Of a stretch of 64,000 nucleotides of DNA, positions 9,015 to 17,458 are shown in pieces (positions within the stretch are counted from its first letter, which is position 1; the number at the start of each line of letters is the position of its first letter). A program made the translations under genes and the position numbers. This stretch comes from Streptomyces griseus subsp. griseus (lineage in GTDB: Bacteria > Actinomycetota > Actinomycetes > Streptomycetales > Streptomycetaceae). The notes under the pieces are model-generated. The model searched no databases. It saw only the letters and a list, made by a program, of their open reading frames with translations, and was not told the DNA's origin. Where the stretch lies: positions 310,001-374,000 of the forward strand of contig NZ_JOJE01000005.1 in the NCBI RefSeq assembly GCF_000720255.1. Reading direction: 5' to 3'.

Positions 9015-10121
9015 CTACTCCAGGCCGGCCTTCTTGCAGGCGGCGGCGTAGTCGGCGGTGCAGATCTCCTGGACCGTGTACAGCTTGTCCTTGATGACCG
9101 TGTCCTTGATGTTGGCCTTGGTGACCGACACCGGGGTCAGCAGCTGGGAGGGCACCTTGTCGCCGGAGCCGCTGGTCAGCGTCTCGGTGGCGAGGGACTT
9201 GATGTCCTTGCCCTCGAGCAGGTTGAACGCGAGCACGGCGGCGGCGTCCGCCTCCGGCTTGAAGGCCTTGTAGACGGTGGAGGACTGGGTGCCGGCGACG
9301 ATGCGCTGGATGCCCGCGAGCTCCGCGTCCTGACCCGTCAGCGGGATGCCGCTGATCTTCGCACCCTTGAGGGTGTTGGCGATGCCACCGGCCATACCGT
9401 CGTTGGCGGCGTAGACGCCGACGATGTTCTTGGCGCCCAGCTGGGTGATGGCGGCCGACATCTTCTGGGCGGCGACGGTGTCCTTCCAGAGGCCGGACTG
9501 CTCGTAGGCGATGTTCACCTTGCCGTCGAGGGCCTTGTGGGCGCCTTCCTTGAACTGACCGGCGTTCGGGTCGGCGTCGTCACCGTTGATCATGACGATC
9601 TTCGACTTCGGGGTGGCCTTGGAGCCCAGCGCGTCGAGCAGCGCCTGGCCCTGGAGCTCGCCGACCTTGACGTTGTCGAAGGACACGTAGGCCGAGACCG
9701 GACCCTGGGCGAGGCGGTCGTAGGCGACGACCTTGATGCCCTTGTTGACCGCGGACTGGATCGAGGACTTGATCGCGGCGGAGTCCTGGGCGGAGATCAC
9801 GATGACCTTCACACCCTTGGTGATCATGCTGCTGACCTGCTGGGCCTGCTTGGCGGCGTCACCGGCCGCGTTCGCGTACTCGACCGTGCAGTCCGGGCAG
9901 AGTTCCTTCGTCTTCGCCACGAAGTACGGCTTGTCGAACTTCTCGTAGCGCGCGGTGACGCTGTCCGGCAGCAGCAGACCGATGGTCTTGCCACCGCTGC
10001 CACCCGAGCTGCTGCCGCTGCCGGAGTCGTTGTCGTCGCCGGCCTTGCCACAGGCGGCGACGGAGAGGGCCAGCGAAACCGCGGCCGTACCGATCACGAC
10101 TCTACGCATCGTTGCGTTCAT
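9015..10121 (-). CDS. xylF: Xylose-type ABC transporter substrate-binding lipoprotein
   Basis: A 368-residue periplasmic-binding-protein-like lipoprotein. The Sec signal is MNATMRRVVIGTAAVSLALS with lipobox SVAAC (Cys at residue 24), then a Gly/Ser linker. The body has the sugar-binding type I fold of the XylF/RbsB group: KTIGLLLPDSVTARYEKFD, VISAQDSAAIKSSI, VVAYDRLAQGPVSAYVSFDN, MINGDDADPN, VGVYAANDGMAGG and PLTGQDAELAGIQRI. The AYDR and NDG-GI motifs are typical of xylose-binding members. The ATG has GGAGG upstream. It is the first gene of the xylFGH operon and transcribed away from an upstream ROK regulator on the same strand, with a candidate operator in front. Confidence 0.88.
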   Translation of the reverse strand: MNATMRRVVIGTAAVSLALSVAACGKAGDDNDSGSGSSSGGSGGKTIGLLLPDSVTARYEKFDKPYFVAKTKELCPDCTVEYANAAGDAAKQAQQVSSMITKGVKVIVISAQDSAAIKSSIQSAVNKGIKVVAYDRLAQGPVSAYVSFDNVKVGELQGQALLDALGSKATPKSKIVMINGDDADPNAGQFKEGAHKALDGKVNIAYEQSGLWKDTVAAQKMSAAITQLGAKNIVGVYAANDGMAGGIANTLKGAKISGIPLTGQDAELAGIQRIVAGTQSSTVYKAFKPEADAAAVLAFNLLEGKDIKSLATETLTSGSGDKVPSQLLTPVSVTKANIKDTVIKDKLYTVQEICTADYAAACKKAGLE

Positions 10122-10204
10122 TTGGGGGTGTACCTCCCTGACAGGGCCGCAGCGCTGCGGCCGAGGTGGCTGGAAGTCAACTCGGCCGCACGTGCGACGT
10201 CAAG

Positions 10205-10216
10205 AAGTAAATACTT
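10205..10216. promoter_or_regulatory. AT-rich inverted repeat upstream of xylF (candidate ROK operator)
   Basis: AAGTA-AA-TACTT, an unusually AT-rich palindrome for this genome, lies 84 bp upstream of the xylF start between xylF and the ROK gene. ROK repressors such as XylR, Mlc and NagC bind AT-rich palindromes. Assigning it to the adjacent ROK protein is an inference. Confidence 0.4.
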
Positions 10217-10244
10217 AACGAGATGGCAACGGCTTATTCGTTCT

Positions 10245-11444
10245 CTAGGTGAAGGCGGGTGTCGCGGCGGACAGCGTCCCGTCCAGAAGGGTCGAATCGC
10301 CCATCTCGCTGAGTGCGAGGGCAAGCGCTCCGAGCACCTCCGCGCGACCACCAAGTGCCCCCGGGAGAACGGACAGTTGACGCGCCGCGCTGGGGATCGC
10401 GTAGCGGCCGACGGACTCCCTGATCGGACCGAGGACGAGCTCGCCGGCCTCGGCGAGATCACCGCCCAGGACGACTCGGCTCGGGTTCAGCAAGTTACAA
10501 AGGTTCGCCACTCCACTGCCGATGTGTCGGCCGACGTCGGCGATCACCCGACGGCAACCCGGGTCGCCGTCCCTGGCCAGCCGCACCACACCCTCCATGG
10601 TGAGATCGGTGCCATGGCTGGACTGGAGGAGCGGCAGCACGTAGCGCGCGGCCGCGAAGGTCTCCAGGCAGCCACGGTTTCCACAGCGGCAGACAGGACC
10701 GGACTCATCAAGAGTAATATGTCCTATTTCTCCTGCGGTGCCACCCGGGCCGCGATAGATCTTCCCGTCGATCACCAGGCCCGCGCCGACACCGCTGGCG
10801 ACCTTGATGTAGGCAAGATCACGCACGCCCCGGCCACTGCCCCAGACCAGCTCACCGAGAGCGCCGAGGTTGGCGTCGTTGTCCACGTGCACGGGCACGC
10901 CGAGCCGCCCGCGCATCTCCTCGGCCGGCTTGCTGCCGGTCCAGCCGGGCAGGATGGCGGTGGAGCCCAGGGTGCCCGACTCGCCGTCGATGGGGCCGGG
11001 GACGCCGAGGCCCACTCCGGCGATCTTGGACTCGTCCACCCCGGTCGCCGCGATCAGGCGGTTGACCAGCTCTTCCGCCCGGTCGAAGCCCTGGGTCGAG
11101 GAGGCGTCCACGTCGAGCGGCTCGGACTCCTCGGCCAGCACCTGGTGGGCGAGGTTCCCGACCGCGACGCGCAAATGGGTGTGCCCGAAGTCGACCCCTA
11201 TGACGATGCCGGCGTCCCCGCTCAGCGAGACGGCCCGGGCCCGGCGGCCGCCCGCCGAGGTGGGCGTGACCTCGACCGTCCCGCCGTCCTTCAACTCCCG
11301 GACGATATTGGAGACCGTCGCCGCCGAAAGCCCCGTCGTCCTGGCGATCTCGGCCTGCGTGAGGGACCCGGCCAGCCGCACGGCTCGTACGACACGCTCC
11401 AGGTTGGCTCGGTGCAGCGACGACTGCGACCCCGGAGTCTCCAC
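10245..11444 (-). CDS. rok7B7: ROK-family transcriptional regulator
   Basis: A 399-residue regulator: an N-terminal winged helix-turn-helix (SLTQAEIARTTGLSAATVSNIVRELKDGG split over residues 25-53), then a ROK/actin-like sugar-kinase fold with VIGVDFGHTHLRVAVG, the GVGLGVPGPID motif and the zinc motif GHITLDESGPVCRCGNRGCLE. A TTG at 11495 extends the frame, but GTG at 11444 sits 5 nt after AGGAGG and gives the familiar ETPGSQSSLHRANLERV start. Its place between a xylose importer and ngcEFG matches S. coelicolor SCO6008 (Rok7B7), which controls xylose transport and affects catabolite repression and antibiotic production. The symbol rests on that synteny. Confidence 0.85.
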   Translation of the reverse strand: METPGSQSSLHRANLERVVRAVRLAGSLTQAEIARTTGLSAATVSNIVRELKDGGTVEVTPTSAGGRRARAVSLSGDAGIVIGVDFGHTHLRVAVGNLAHQVLAEESEPLDVDASSTQGFDRAEELVNRLIAATGVDESKIAGVGLGVPGPIDGESGTLGSTAILPGWTGSKPAEEMRGRLGVPVHVDNDANLGALGELVWGSGRGVRDLAYIKVASGVGAGLVIDGKIYRGPGGTAGEIGHITLDESGPVCRCGNRGCLETFAAARYVLPLLQSSHGTDLTMEGVVRLARDGDPGCRRVIADVGRHIGSGVANLCNLLNPSRVVLGGDLAEAGELVLGPIRESVGRYAIPSAARQLSVLPGALGGRAEVLGALALALSEMGDSTLLDGTLSAATPAFT

Positions 11445-11573
11445 GACGACCTCCTGCGCGCGGGGCCGCAGCGATGGGGCCCCGTCTATGTCCAACTAGT
11501 GAACTCTAAGCTGAGCCGTTCGGGTCGCCTCCCGTCAAGAGGTTGAACGGTTTCCACGGGGTTGCACACGGCT

Positions 11574-11605
11574 GCGCGCACCACCCCAGGCCGGGGACGG
11601 CGCGC
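11574..11605 (-). terminator. Candidate hairpin downstream of ngcG
   Basis: GCGCGC arms enclose a CCCC/GGGG inner stem. It lies 35-65 bp after the ngcG stop codon on the minus strand, before the rok promoter region. It is imperfect, so confidence is modest. Confidence 0.4.
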
Positions 11606-11639
11606 GTTCGAGCGGCTGCGGAACGCTACAAGTGCGTCG

Positions 11640-12563
11640 CTACTTGAGCGTGGCCGAGGTGAGGCCCGCCTGTACCTGCCGCTGGAAGGACAGGTACACG
11701 ACCAGCATGGGGATCATCGCGATGGTCACGCCCGCGAAGAGGACCGGCAGGTCGGAGGCGTACCCCATCTGCTGCTGGAGCTGGATGAGGCCCTGGGTGA
11801 GGACATAGCGCTCCGGATCGTCGCCGCTCTGCGGCTGCATGAGGACCGTCGGCAGGATGAACTGGTTCCACTGGCCCAGGGTGTTGAAGATGCCGACGCT
11901 GATGAGACCGGGCTTCGCCATCGGCAGCATCACCTGGAAGAACGTACGCGTATGCGAAGCACCGTCCAGAATGGCCGCCTCGAAGACCGCCGTGGGCAGG
12001 GTCCGGAAGAAGGCGTGCATGAAGAAGACCGTGAACGGCATCGAGTACGCGATGTAGACCAGGATCAGCCCCTGGAAGGTGTTCAGCATGTCGAGGCGCT
12101 TGACCATGAAGAACAGCGGCACCAGCGCCAGGAACACCGGGAACATCGCGCCGGCGACGAAGAAGTAGTACAGGAAGCGGTTGCCCCAGAAGGGGTAGCG
12201 GGCGAGGACGTACGCGGCCATCGAGCCCAACAGCATCGTCAGCGGCACCGAGAAGACCAGCACGATGACGGTGTTGAGGAAGTAGTCCCCGATGCCCTTG
12301 CTCCAGGCGCGCGAGAAGACGTCGAGGGACCAGTGCTGCGGCCAGCCGAAGGCGGAACCTCCGATCTGCGCGTCGGTCTTGAAGGAGCTGAGCACCAGCC
12401 AGAGCAACGGCAGCACGATCAGCAGGGCCCACAGGGCGAGGAAGCCGTGCGAGAAGACGTTCAGTACGACGCCCTCGCCCTTGCGTTCGCCGGGGCCGGG
12501 CCGGGTCTTGGCCACGGGCCGGACCGCGGGGACGGCCGCGGTCTCCTTGATGGGTGCGCTCAT
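11640..12563 (-). CDS. ngcG: Carbohydrate ABC transporter permease (MalG type)
   Basis: A 307-residue inner-membrane permease with six main hydrophobic segments. The cytoplasmic EAA loop, AVFEAAILDGASHTRTFFQVMLPMAKPG (about residues 195-222 in two blocks), is intact and docks the ATPase. It ends in the usual hydrophilic ATLK tail. Third gene of an operon with ngcE and ngcF; 17 bp separates it from ngcF. In the Ngc system of Streptomyces olivaceoviridis and in S. coelicolor the equivalent permeases import N-acetylglucosamine and chitobiose. No ATPase gene is nearby, so the shared ATPase MsiK is the likely partner. Confidence 0.82.
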   Translation of the reverse strand: MSAPIKETAAVPAVRPVAKTRPGPGERKGEGVVLNVFSHGFLALWALLIVLPLLWLVLSSFKTDAQIGGSAFGWPQHWSLDVFSRAWSKGIGDYFLNTVIVLVFSVPLTMLLGSMAAYVLARYPFWGNRFLYYFFVAGAMFPVFLALVPLFFMVKRLDMLNTFQGLILVYIAYSMPFTVFFMHAFFRTLPTAVFEAAILDGASHTRTFFQVMLPMAKPGLISVGIFNTLGQWNQFILPTVLMQPQSGDDPERYVLTQGLIQLQQQMGYASDLPVLFAGVTIAMIPMLVVYLSFQRQVQAGLTSATLK

Positions 12564-12580
12564 CGTCGTCTCTCTCCCGC

Positions 12581-13516
12581 TCAGAACTCGATGCGGTCGC
12601 GGCGGGTGGCGCGCAGCGTGACCACGGAAAGGACCAGGGTGAGCAGCAGCATGACCACGCCCATGGCGCAGGCGTAGCCGCTCTTCCCGAAGTAGAGGAA
12701 GTTGCGCATCATCACGGTCGACATGACGTCACTGGCGTGATCGGGTCCGCCGCCGTAGGCGCCCATGTTCTGGGTCATGGAGGCGACCAGCACGAACATG
12801 TCCATCGCCACGATGCCCAGGTACACCCAGGCGGTCTGCACGGCGTCCCACAGCAGCGGCAGGGTGATGCGGAAGAAGGACTGGGTGCGGCTCGCGCCGT
12901 CGATGAGGGCGGCCTCGTAGATGTCCCTCGGGATCGACTGCATGGCGGCGGAGAACAGCACCAGGTAGAAGCCGACGCCGTGCCAGACGACGACCAGGAT
13001 CAGAGCCCAGCGCACGAAGCCGGGTTCGTTCAGCCATTCGACGGGGTTCTCCGCGTCGACCAGTCCGAGCTTGATGAGGAGGCCGTTGAGCATGCCGCCG
13101 CCGTCGCTGCGGTAGACCGCGTTGAACAGCACGGCGACGATCGCCAGCGACAGCACCTGCGGGAAGAAGTAGACGATCTTGTAGAACTTCGACCCGGCCA
13201 CCCCGCTGACCCCGCCGGCCCGGCTGCGGCCGCCCGCGTTCACCATGAAGGCGAAGAACAGACCCAGCAGAATGGTGACCACCGGGATGAACACCAGGAA
13301 CTGGATGTTGTGCCAGATGGCCTTCAGGAAGACGTCGTCGTGGAACAACGCCCGGTAGTTGTCGAGGCCGACGAACTTGAAAGTCTGCGACTGGCCCTTC
13401 CAGTCGGTCAGTGAATAGCCGAACGTCTGGATGTACGGCCAGATCACGAAGATCAGATAAAGCGCCACGGGAACGAACAGAAAACCCGCGACGAACCGGT
13501 ACTGCCCTTTGCGCAT
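12581..13516 (-). CDS. ngcF: Carbohydrate ABC transporter permease (MalF type)
   Basis: A 311-residue permease that begins MRKGQYRFVAGFLF with the first membrane span at once. The EAA loop, DIYEAALIDGASRTQSFFRITLPLL, is near residues 210-234. The second subunit of the membrane channel pairs with NgcG. The ATG has GGCAGGAA upstream, and the gene follows ngcE after 78 bp. The GC-rich insert SRAGGVSGVAGSK in the first periplasmic/cytoplasmic loop is longer than in MalF-like relatives. Function follows from context with the NgcE-like binding protein. Confidence 0.82.
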   Translation of the reverse strand: MRKGQYRFVAGFLFVPVALYLIFVIWPYIQTFGYSLTDWKGQSQTFKFVGLDNYRALFHDDVFLKAIWHNIQFLVFIPVVTILLGLFFAFMVNAGGRSRAGGVSGVAGSKFYKIVYFFPQVLSLAIVAVLFNAVYRSDGGGMLNGLLIKLGLVDAENPVEWLNEPGFVRWALILVVVWHGVGFYLVLFSAAMQSIPRDIYEAALIDGASRTQSFFRITLPLLWDAVQTAWVYLGIVAMDMFVLVASMTQNMGAYGGGPDHASDVMSTVMMRNFLYFGKSGYACAMGVVMLLLTLVLSVVTLRATRRDRIEF

Positions 13517-13594
13517 CGGCTATTCCTGCCCCTGGTGTCCTCCCCCGGGCCGGAAGGGATTCCGGCCCGGGATACGGCATACGTAGGTGGTTCG

Positions 13595-15043
13595 TCAGTC
13601 CCGGTGGTTCTTCTTGGACGCCGGATCCTTCGCCTGCTTGTCCACCGCCGCCTGGGCCCGCTTCAGCCATTCCTTCGGCTGGATCCGCTTCGCCATGAGC
13701 TCGTTGGACGCCGCCTCCAGCGCCGCCCCCATCTCGCTGTACCAGTCGACGTACATGTAGCGGAAGGTGTTGTCGCCCGCCGCCTTGGACGCCTCGACCG
13801 TCGACTGCGTGCCCGGCCGCAGCCGCACGCTCGGGTCCACGCCGTCCTTCAGGATCGTCAGCGAGTTCGCCTCCTTGGCGAACAGCGTCGACCACTCCTT
13901 GGACAGCATGCGCCGCATGAACTCCTTGGCCGCGGGCAGGTTCTTCGCCTTCGTCGGGATGATGAAGGGCTCGCCGGCGCCTGCCCGGATCGCCTCGAAG
14001 GGCAGCTTGCTGTCGGGCAGCAGCGGCATCGGCATGAACTTCATGTCGAAGTCGGTCGGCGTCGTCTTGAGCTGCTCGTTCTCCAGCCAGGAGCCGCAGG
14101 TGATGAACGCGGCCTTGTACTGGTTCCAGCGGGTCTGCGACTCGGTGTGGGTCAGGCCGTTCGTGCCGGGCATCAGCAGGCCCTTCTCGACGACCTCGTA
14201 GATCGCCTCGACGCCCGCCTGCGCCGCGTCGGAGCCGACGAACGCCTTGGGGTCGAGGTTGTCGATCGCCTTCATGGCGTCCAGACCGCCCTTCTTGGCG
14301 ATCATGTCCATGATGGCGACATTGATGTAGTACGGGTATTTGCCCTGGTGGGCGAGACCGCCGATGCCCTGCTTCTTGGCGTCCTGGCACACGGCGAGGA
14401 AGTCCGCCCAAGTCTTCGGCTCCTCCCAGCCCTTCTCCTTGAAGAGCTTGCCGGAGTACCACAGGCCCCACACGGTGTAGATGTAGTTCAGGGCGACGAC
14501 CTTGCCCTCGAACGTGCCCGGGTCGAGCGTGCCCGCGATCAGGGTGTCGCGGACCTTCTTGGAGGGGTCGTCGACCGACGGCGCGTCCAGGACCTCGGCC
14601 AGATCGAGGAGCTGGCCGTTCTTGTTGAGGACGTCCACCTTGATCTGCTGCGCGCCCGAGTCGTCGACGATGTCCGGCGGGTTCCCCGCGTTGAAGCGGG
14701 GCTGGAGCTTGCCCGTGATCTCCTGCGTGCCGGTGTGGGTGGACGTGACGCCGAGCTTCTTGCCGAAGTCGGCCTCCCACGCCTTGGCGTAGTCGTCGCC
14801 GTAGCCGCCCTTGAAGACGACGACGTCGAGTTTGCTGCCCTTCTCCGCGCCGAAGGGGTTGTCCTTGGTGGCCTTCCCCTTGGAGGTGTTGTCGTTCGAC
14901 TCGTCTCCCCCGCCGCCGCTGGCACAAGCGGCGAGGAAGCTCATCGTGGGGACGGTGACCAGGCCGAGCGCGGCGGACCGCTTGATCAGATCGCGCCGGC
15001 CGACGCCTTCGGAACCGTGGTTGTCTGCGGAGGTGGATCCCAT
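13595..15043 (-). CDS. ngcE: N-acetylglucosamine-type ABC substrate-binding lipoprotein
   Basis: A 482-residue lipoprotein with a twin-arginine signal (GRRDLIKRSAALGL) and lipobox FLAAC (Cys near residue 39). It would therefore be exported folded by Tat. The mature part is a type-1 extracellular solute-binding protein of the NgcE group: VVFKGGYGDDYAKAWEADFGKK, WGLWYSGKLFKEKGW, TCGSWLENE and YVDWYSEMGAALEAASNELM. The ATG at 15043 follows GAGGA at 7 nt; a TTG two codons earlier is less likely. It heads ngcEFG and has a DasR-like site about 110 bp upstream. Its natural ligand, GlcNAc or chitobiose, is inferred from the family and synteny. Confidence 0.85.
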   Translation of the reverse strand: MGSTSADNHGSEGVGRRDLIKRSAALGLVTVPTMSFLAACASGGGGDESNDNTSKGKATKDNPFGAEKGSKLDVVVFKGGYGDDYAKAWEADFGKKLGVTSTHTGTQEITGKLQPRFNAGNPPDIVDDSGAQQIKVDVLNKNGQLLDLAEVLDAPSVDDPSKKVRDTLIAGTLDPGTFEGKVVALNYIYTVWGLWYSGKLFKEKGWEEPKTWADFLAVCQDAKKQGIGGLAHQGKYPYYINVAIMDMIAKKGGLDAMKAIDNLDPKAFVGSDAAQAGVEAIYEVVEKGLLMPGTNGLTHTESQTRWNQYKAAFITCGSWLENEQLKTTPTDFDMKFMPMPLLPDSKLPFEAIRAGAGEPFIIPTKAKNLPAAKEFMRRMLSKEWSTLFAKEANSLTILKDGVDPSVRLRPGTQSTVEASKAAGDNTFRYMYVDWYSEMGAALEAASNELMAKRIQPKEWLKRAQAAVDKQAKDPASKKNHRD

Positions 15044-15150
15044 GCTCAAGTCCTCGCCTTCTCCAGGACTCAGGCGGTGAACCGGACCTCCCGGGCACCG
15101 CGGTCAGTCAAGCAGGGTCGTGCAGGAAACGCGCGTCGAATGAAGTGCCG

Positions 15151-15166
15151 ACAGGTATAGTCCACT
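15151..15166. promoter_or_regulatory. DasR-responsive-element-like site upstream of ngcE
   Basis: ACAGGTATAGTCCACT matches the 16-bp dre consensus (A[G/C]TGGTCTAGACCA[G/C]T) at 13 of 16 positions, including TCCACT at one end. DasR is the GntR-family repressor of GlcNAc and chitin genes in Streptomyces. The position, about 110 bp upstream of a GlcNAc-type binding-protein gene, fits. Confidence 0.6.
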
Positions 15167-15241
15167 TCCCGCCGACTGAGCAAGATCGAATGCAAGGTTG
15201 ACCACCGGTCTTTTCCGAGTTGAGACCTCGGGAAAAGCGCG

Positions 15242-15255
15242 GGAAAGGGCTTTCC
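15242..15255. promoter_or_regulatory. GGAAAG-GG-CTTTCC inverted repeat upstream of the alpha-glucuronidase
   Basis: A perfect 6-bp-arm inverted repeat 90 bp before the GH67 start. Its GAAA/TTTC edges resemble the palindrome between the importer and acetylxylan esterase genes at 29363, suggesting a shared xylan-utilisation repressor. Confidence 0.4.
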
Positions 15256-15345
15256 GCAGCTCTTATTCGGCCATTCCCCCGCGGCACCGCAGACCCATCC
15301 GTGTCCCCTGTCCCACAATGGTCCGGTCATCACCGAGGGGGTTCC

Positions 15346-17349
15346 GTGTCGCCCGTGCCGCCGCCCGTCCTGCCCGATGGTGTCGACCCCGCGTGGCTGC
15401 CACCGGAGGTCTTCCGGCCACTCGGCCGCCGCCGGACCCTGATCCGCGGCGAGGACCCGCTCGTGGGCACCGTGCACGGTGAGGTGGCCGCCGCGTGTGC
15501 CCGGTTCGGCGGTGAGGTCGCACGGGGGGCGGGAAGCGGGTCGTACGACCTGGTGTTCGAGCTCGCCGACGCCCCGGACCTCGGCGACGAGGGGTTCGCG
15601 TACACACGCGACGGCGCGACGACGACCGTCACCGCCACCGGGGGCCGCGGGCTGCTGTACGGGCTGTTCCACGTCGTACGGCTCGGTGAGGAGGCGTTCG
15701 GGGCCGAGCGGCCGCGCGAGGCGCACCGCCCGGCGCTCGCGCTGCGGATCCTGGACCACTGGGACAACGTGGCCGTTCACCCGGTGATGGGCCAGGTGGA
15801 GCGCGGCTACGCCGGCGGGTCGCTGTTCTGGCGGGACGGGGAGGCCCGCGGGGAGACCGAGCGGGTCCGGGCGTACGGCCGGCTCCTCGCGGCCTGCGGT
15901 ATCAACGCGTTGACCGTCAACAACGTCAACGTGCACGCCACCGAGGCCCGCCTGCTCACCGACCGGATCGGCGAGGTCGCCGCCCTCGCCGACGCGCTGC
16001 GGCCGTACGGCGTCCGGACGCATCTGTCGGTCACCTTCGCCGCGCCCGTCGTCCTCGGCGGACTGCCCACGGCCGACCCGCTGGACGAGGGGGTGCGCCG
16101 CTGGTGGGCGGCGGCGGTCGCTCGGGTGTACGAAGCGATCGCGGACTTCGGCGGGTTCGTGGTGAAGGCCGACTCCGAGGGACAGCCGGGACCGTTCACC
16201 TACGGGCGCAGCCACGCCGACGGCGCGAACATGCTGGCCGCCGCTCTCGCCCCGCACGGCGGCACCGTGCGCTGGCGGGCCTTCGTCTACGACCACCGGC
16301 AGGACTGGCGGGACCGCTCGACGGACCGGGCGCGCGCCGCCCACGACCACTTCGCACCGCTCGACGGGCAGTTCGCGGCGAACGCGGTGCTCCAGGTCAA
16401 GCACGGGCCGATGGACTTCCAGGTGCGCGAGCCGGTCTCGCCGGTGCTCGGGGCCATGCCGCGCACCCGGCTCGCACTGGAGGCGCAGGCCACCCAGGAG
16501 TACACCGGGCAGCAGCGGCACGTGTGCTGGCTCGGACCGATGTGGAGCGAGGTACTGCGGTTCCGGCCGGACGCCGAGGACGGCGGGCCCGCCGTCGGTG
16601 ACCTGGCCGGCGGTCTGGTCGCCGTGTCCAACGCCGGCGACGACCCGTTCTGGACCGGACACCCGCTCGCCCAGGCCAACCTGTACACCGTCGGCCGGCT
16701 CGGCTGGCGCCCGGACGCCGACCCGCACGACCTGCTCGACGAGTGGATCCGGCTCACCTTCACGCCGGAGGAGAGCGCCGACCCCGGACGGCTGCGGGGA
16801 GGGCTGCGCGCGGTCCTCGACGGATCGTGGCGGACGTACGAGAAGTACACCGCGCCGCTCGGCGTGGGCTTCATGGTGCAGCCGGGGCACCACTACGGGC
16901 CGAGTGTCGACGGCTACGAGTACAGCCCGTGGGGCACCTACCACTTCGCCGACCGGGACGGCGTCGGCGTCGACCGCACCGCGGCCACCGGCACCGGGTA
17001 CGCGGCGCAGTACGCCAAGCCCTGGGCCGAGCTGTACGAGTCCGTGCGGACCTGCCCCGACGAGCTGCTGCTGTTCTTCCACCACGTGCCCTACGGGCAT
17101 GTGCTGCACAGCGGCACGACCGTGATCCAGCACATCTACGACACGCACTTCGCGGGGGTGGCCGAGGTGGAGGAGGCCCGGCGGGTGTGGGCCTCGCTCG
17201 CGGACCTGGTGACGCCGGCGCGCCACGCGCGGGCGACCGAGCGGTACGAGGAACAGCTGCGCGGCGCCCGCGAGTGGCGCGACCAGGTCAACAGCTACTT
17301 CTTCCGGAAGTCGGGCGTGCCCGACGCGCGGGGGCGGCACATCCACTGA
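15346..17349 (+). CDS. Alpha-glucuronidase, glycoside hydrolase family 67
   Basis: A 667-residue intracellular enzyme that removes (4-O-methyl)glucuronic acid from the ends of xylo-oligosaccharides. The GH67 catalytic domain shows LRILDHWDN, VERGYAGGSLFW, YGRLLAACGINALTVNNVN, TFAAPVVLGGLPTADPLD, KADSEGQPGPFTYGR (with the catalytic acid region), QVKHGPMDFQVREPVSPV and GHPLAQANLYTVGRLGW. No signal peptide is seen, as is normal for GH67. The frame opens at 15220, but GTG at 15346 has GAGGGG 4-5 nt upstream and drops an unlikely basic leader. Length fits the family. It is divergent from ngcE and joins the xylan theme of the region. Confidence 0.92.
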   Translation: MSPVPPPVLPDGVDPAWLPPEVFRPLGRRRTLIRGEDPLVGTVHGEVAAACARFGGEVARGAGSGSYDLVFELADAPDLGDEGFAYTRDGATTTVTATGGRGLLYGLFHVVRLGEEAFGAERPREAHRPALALRILDHWDNVAVHPVMGQVERGYAGGSLFWRDGEARGETERVRAYGRLLAACGINALTVNNVNVHATEARLLTDRIGEVAALADALRPYGVRTHLSVTFAAPVVLGGLPTADPLDEGVRRWWAAAVARVYEAIADFGGFVVKADSEGQPGPFTYGRSHADGANMLAAALAPHGGTVRWRAFVYDHRQDWRDRSTDRARAAHDHFAPLDGQFAANAVLQVKHGPMDFQVREPVSPVLGAMPRTRLALEAQATQEYTGQQRHVCWLGPMWSEVLRFRPDAEDGGPAVGDLAGGLVAVSNAGDDPFWTGHPLAQANLYTVGRLGWRPDADPHDLLDEWIRLTFTPEESADPGRLRGGLRAVLDGSWRTYEKYTAPLGVGFMVQPGHHYGPSVDGYEYSPWGTYHFADRDGVGVDRTAATGTGYAAQYAKPWAELYESVRTCPDELLLFFHHVPYGHVLHSGTTVIQHIYDTHFAGVAEVEEARRVWASLADLVTPARHARATERYEEQLRGAREWRDQVNSYFFRKSGVPDARGRHIH

Positions 17350-17458
17350 GGCCGCGGAAACCGTGCTGACAGATCCTGATCGTGATGCTTATGATGCCGC
17401 CGATGATGAACTTCTCCTCGCTCGGATTGGGGGAATCGTCCGCGCAAGGTGAGTGCTG

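Larger units (their letters stand above)
15044..15345. promoter_or_regulatory. Divergent promoter region ngcE / alpha-glucuronidase
   Basis: This 302-bp region must hold both divergent promoters. It contains a DasR-like site nearer ngcE and a GAAAG-GG-CTTTC inverted repeat nearer the glucuronidase, both listed separately. A further imperfect repeat, CTTTTCCGAG with CTCGGGAAAAG, lies around 15210-15237. No gene is seen. Confidence 0.5.
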
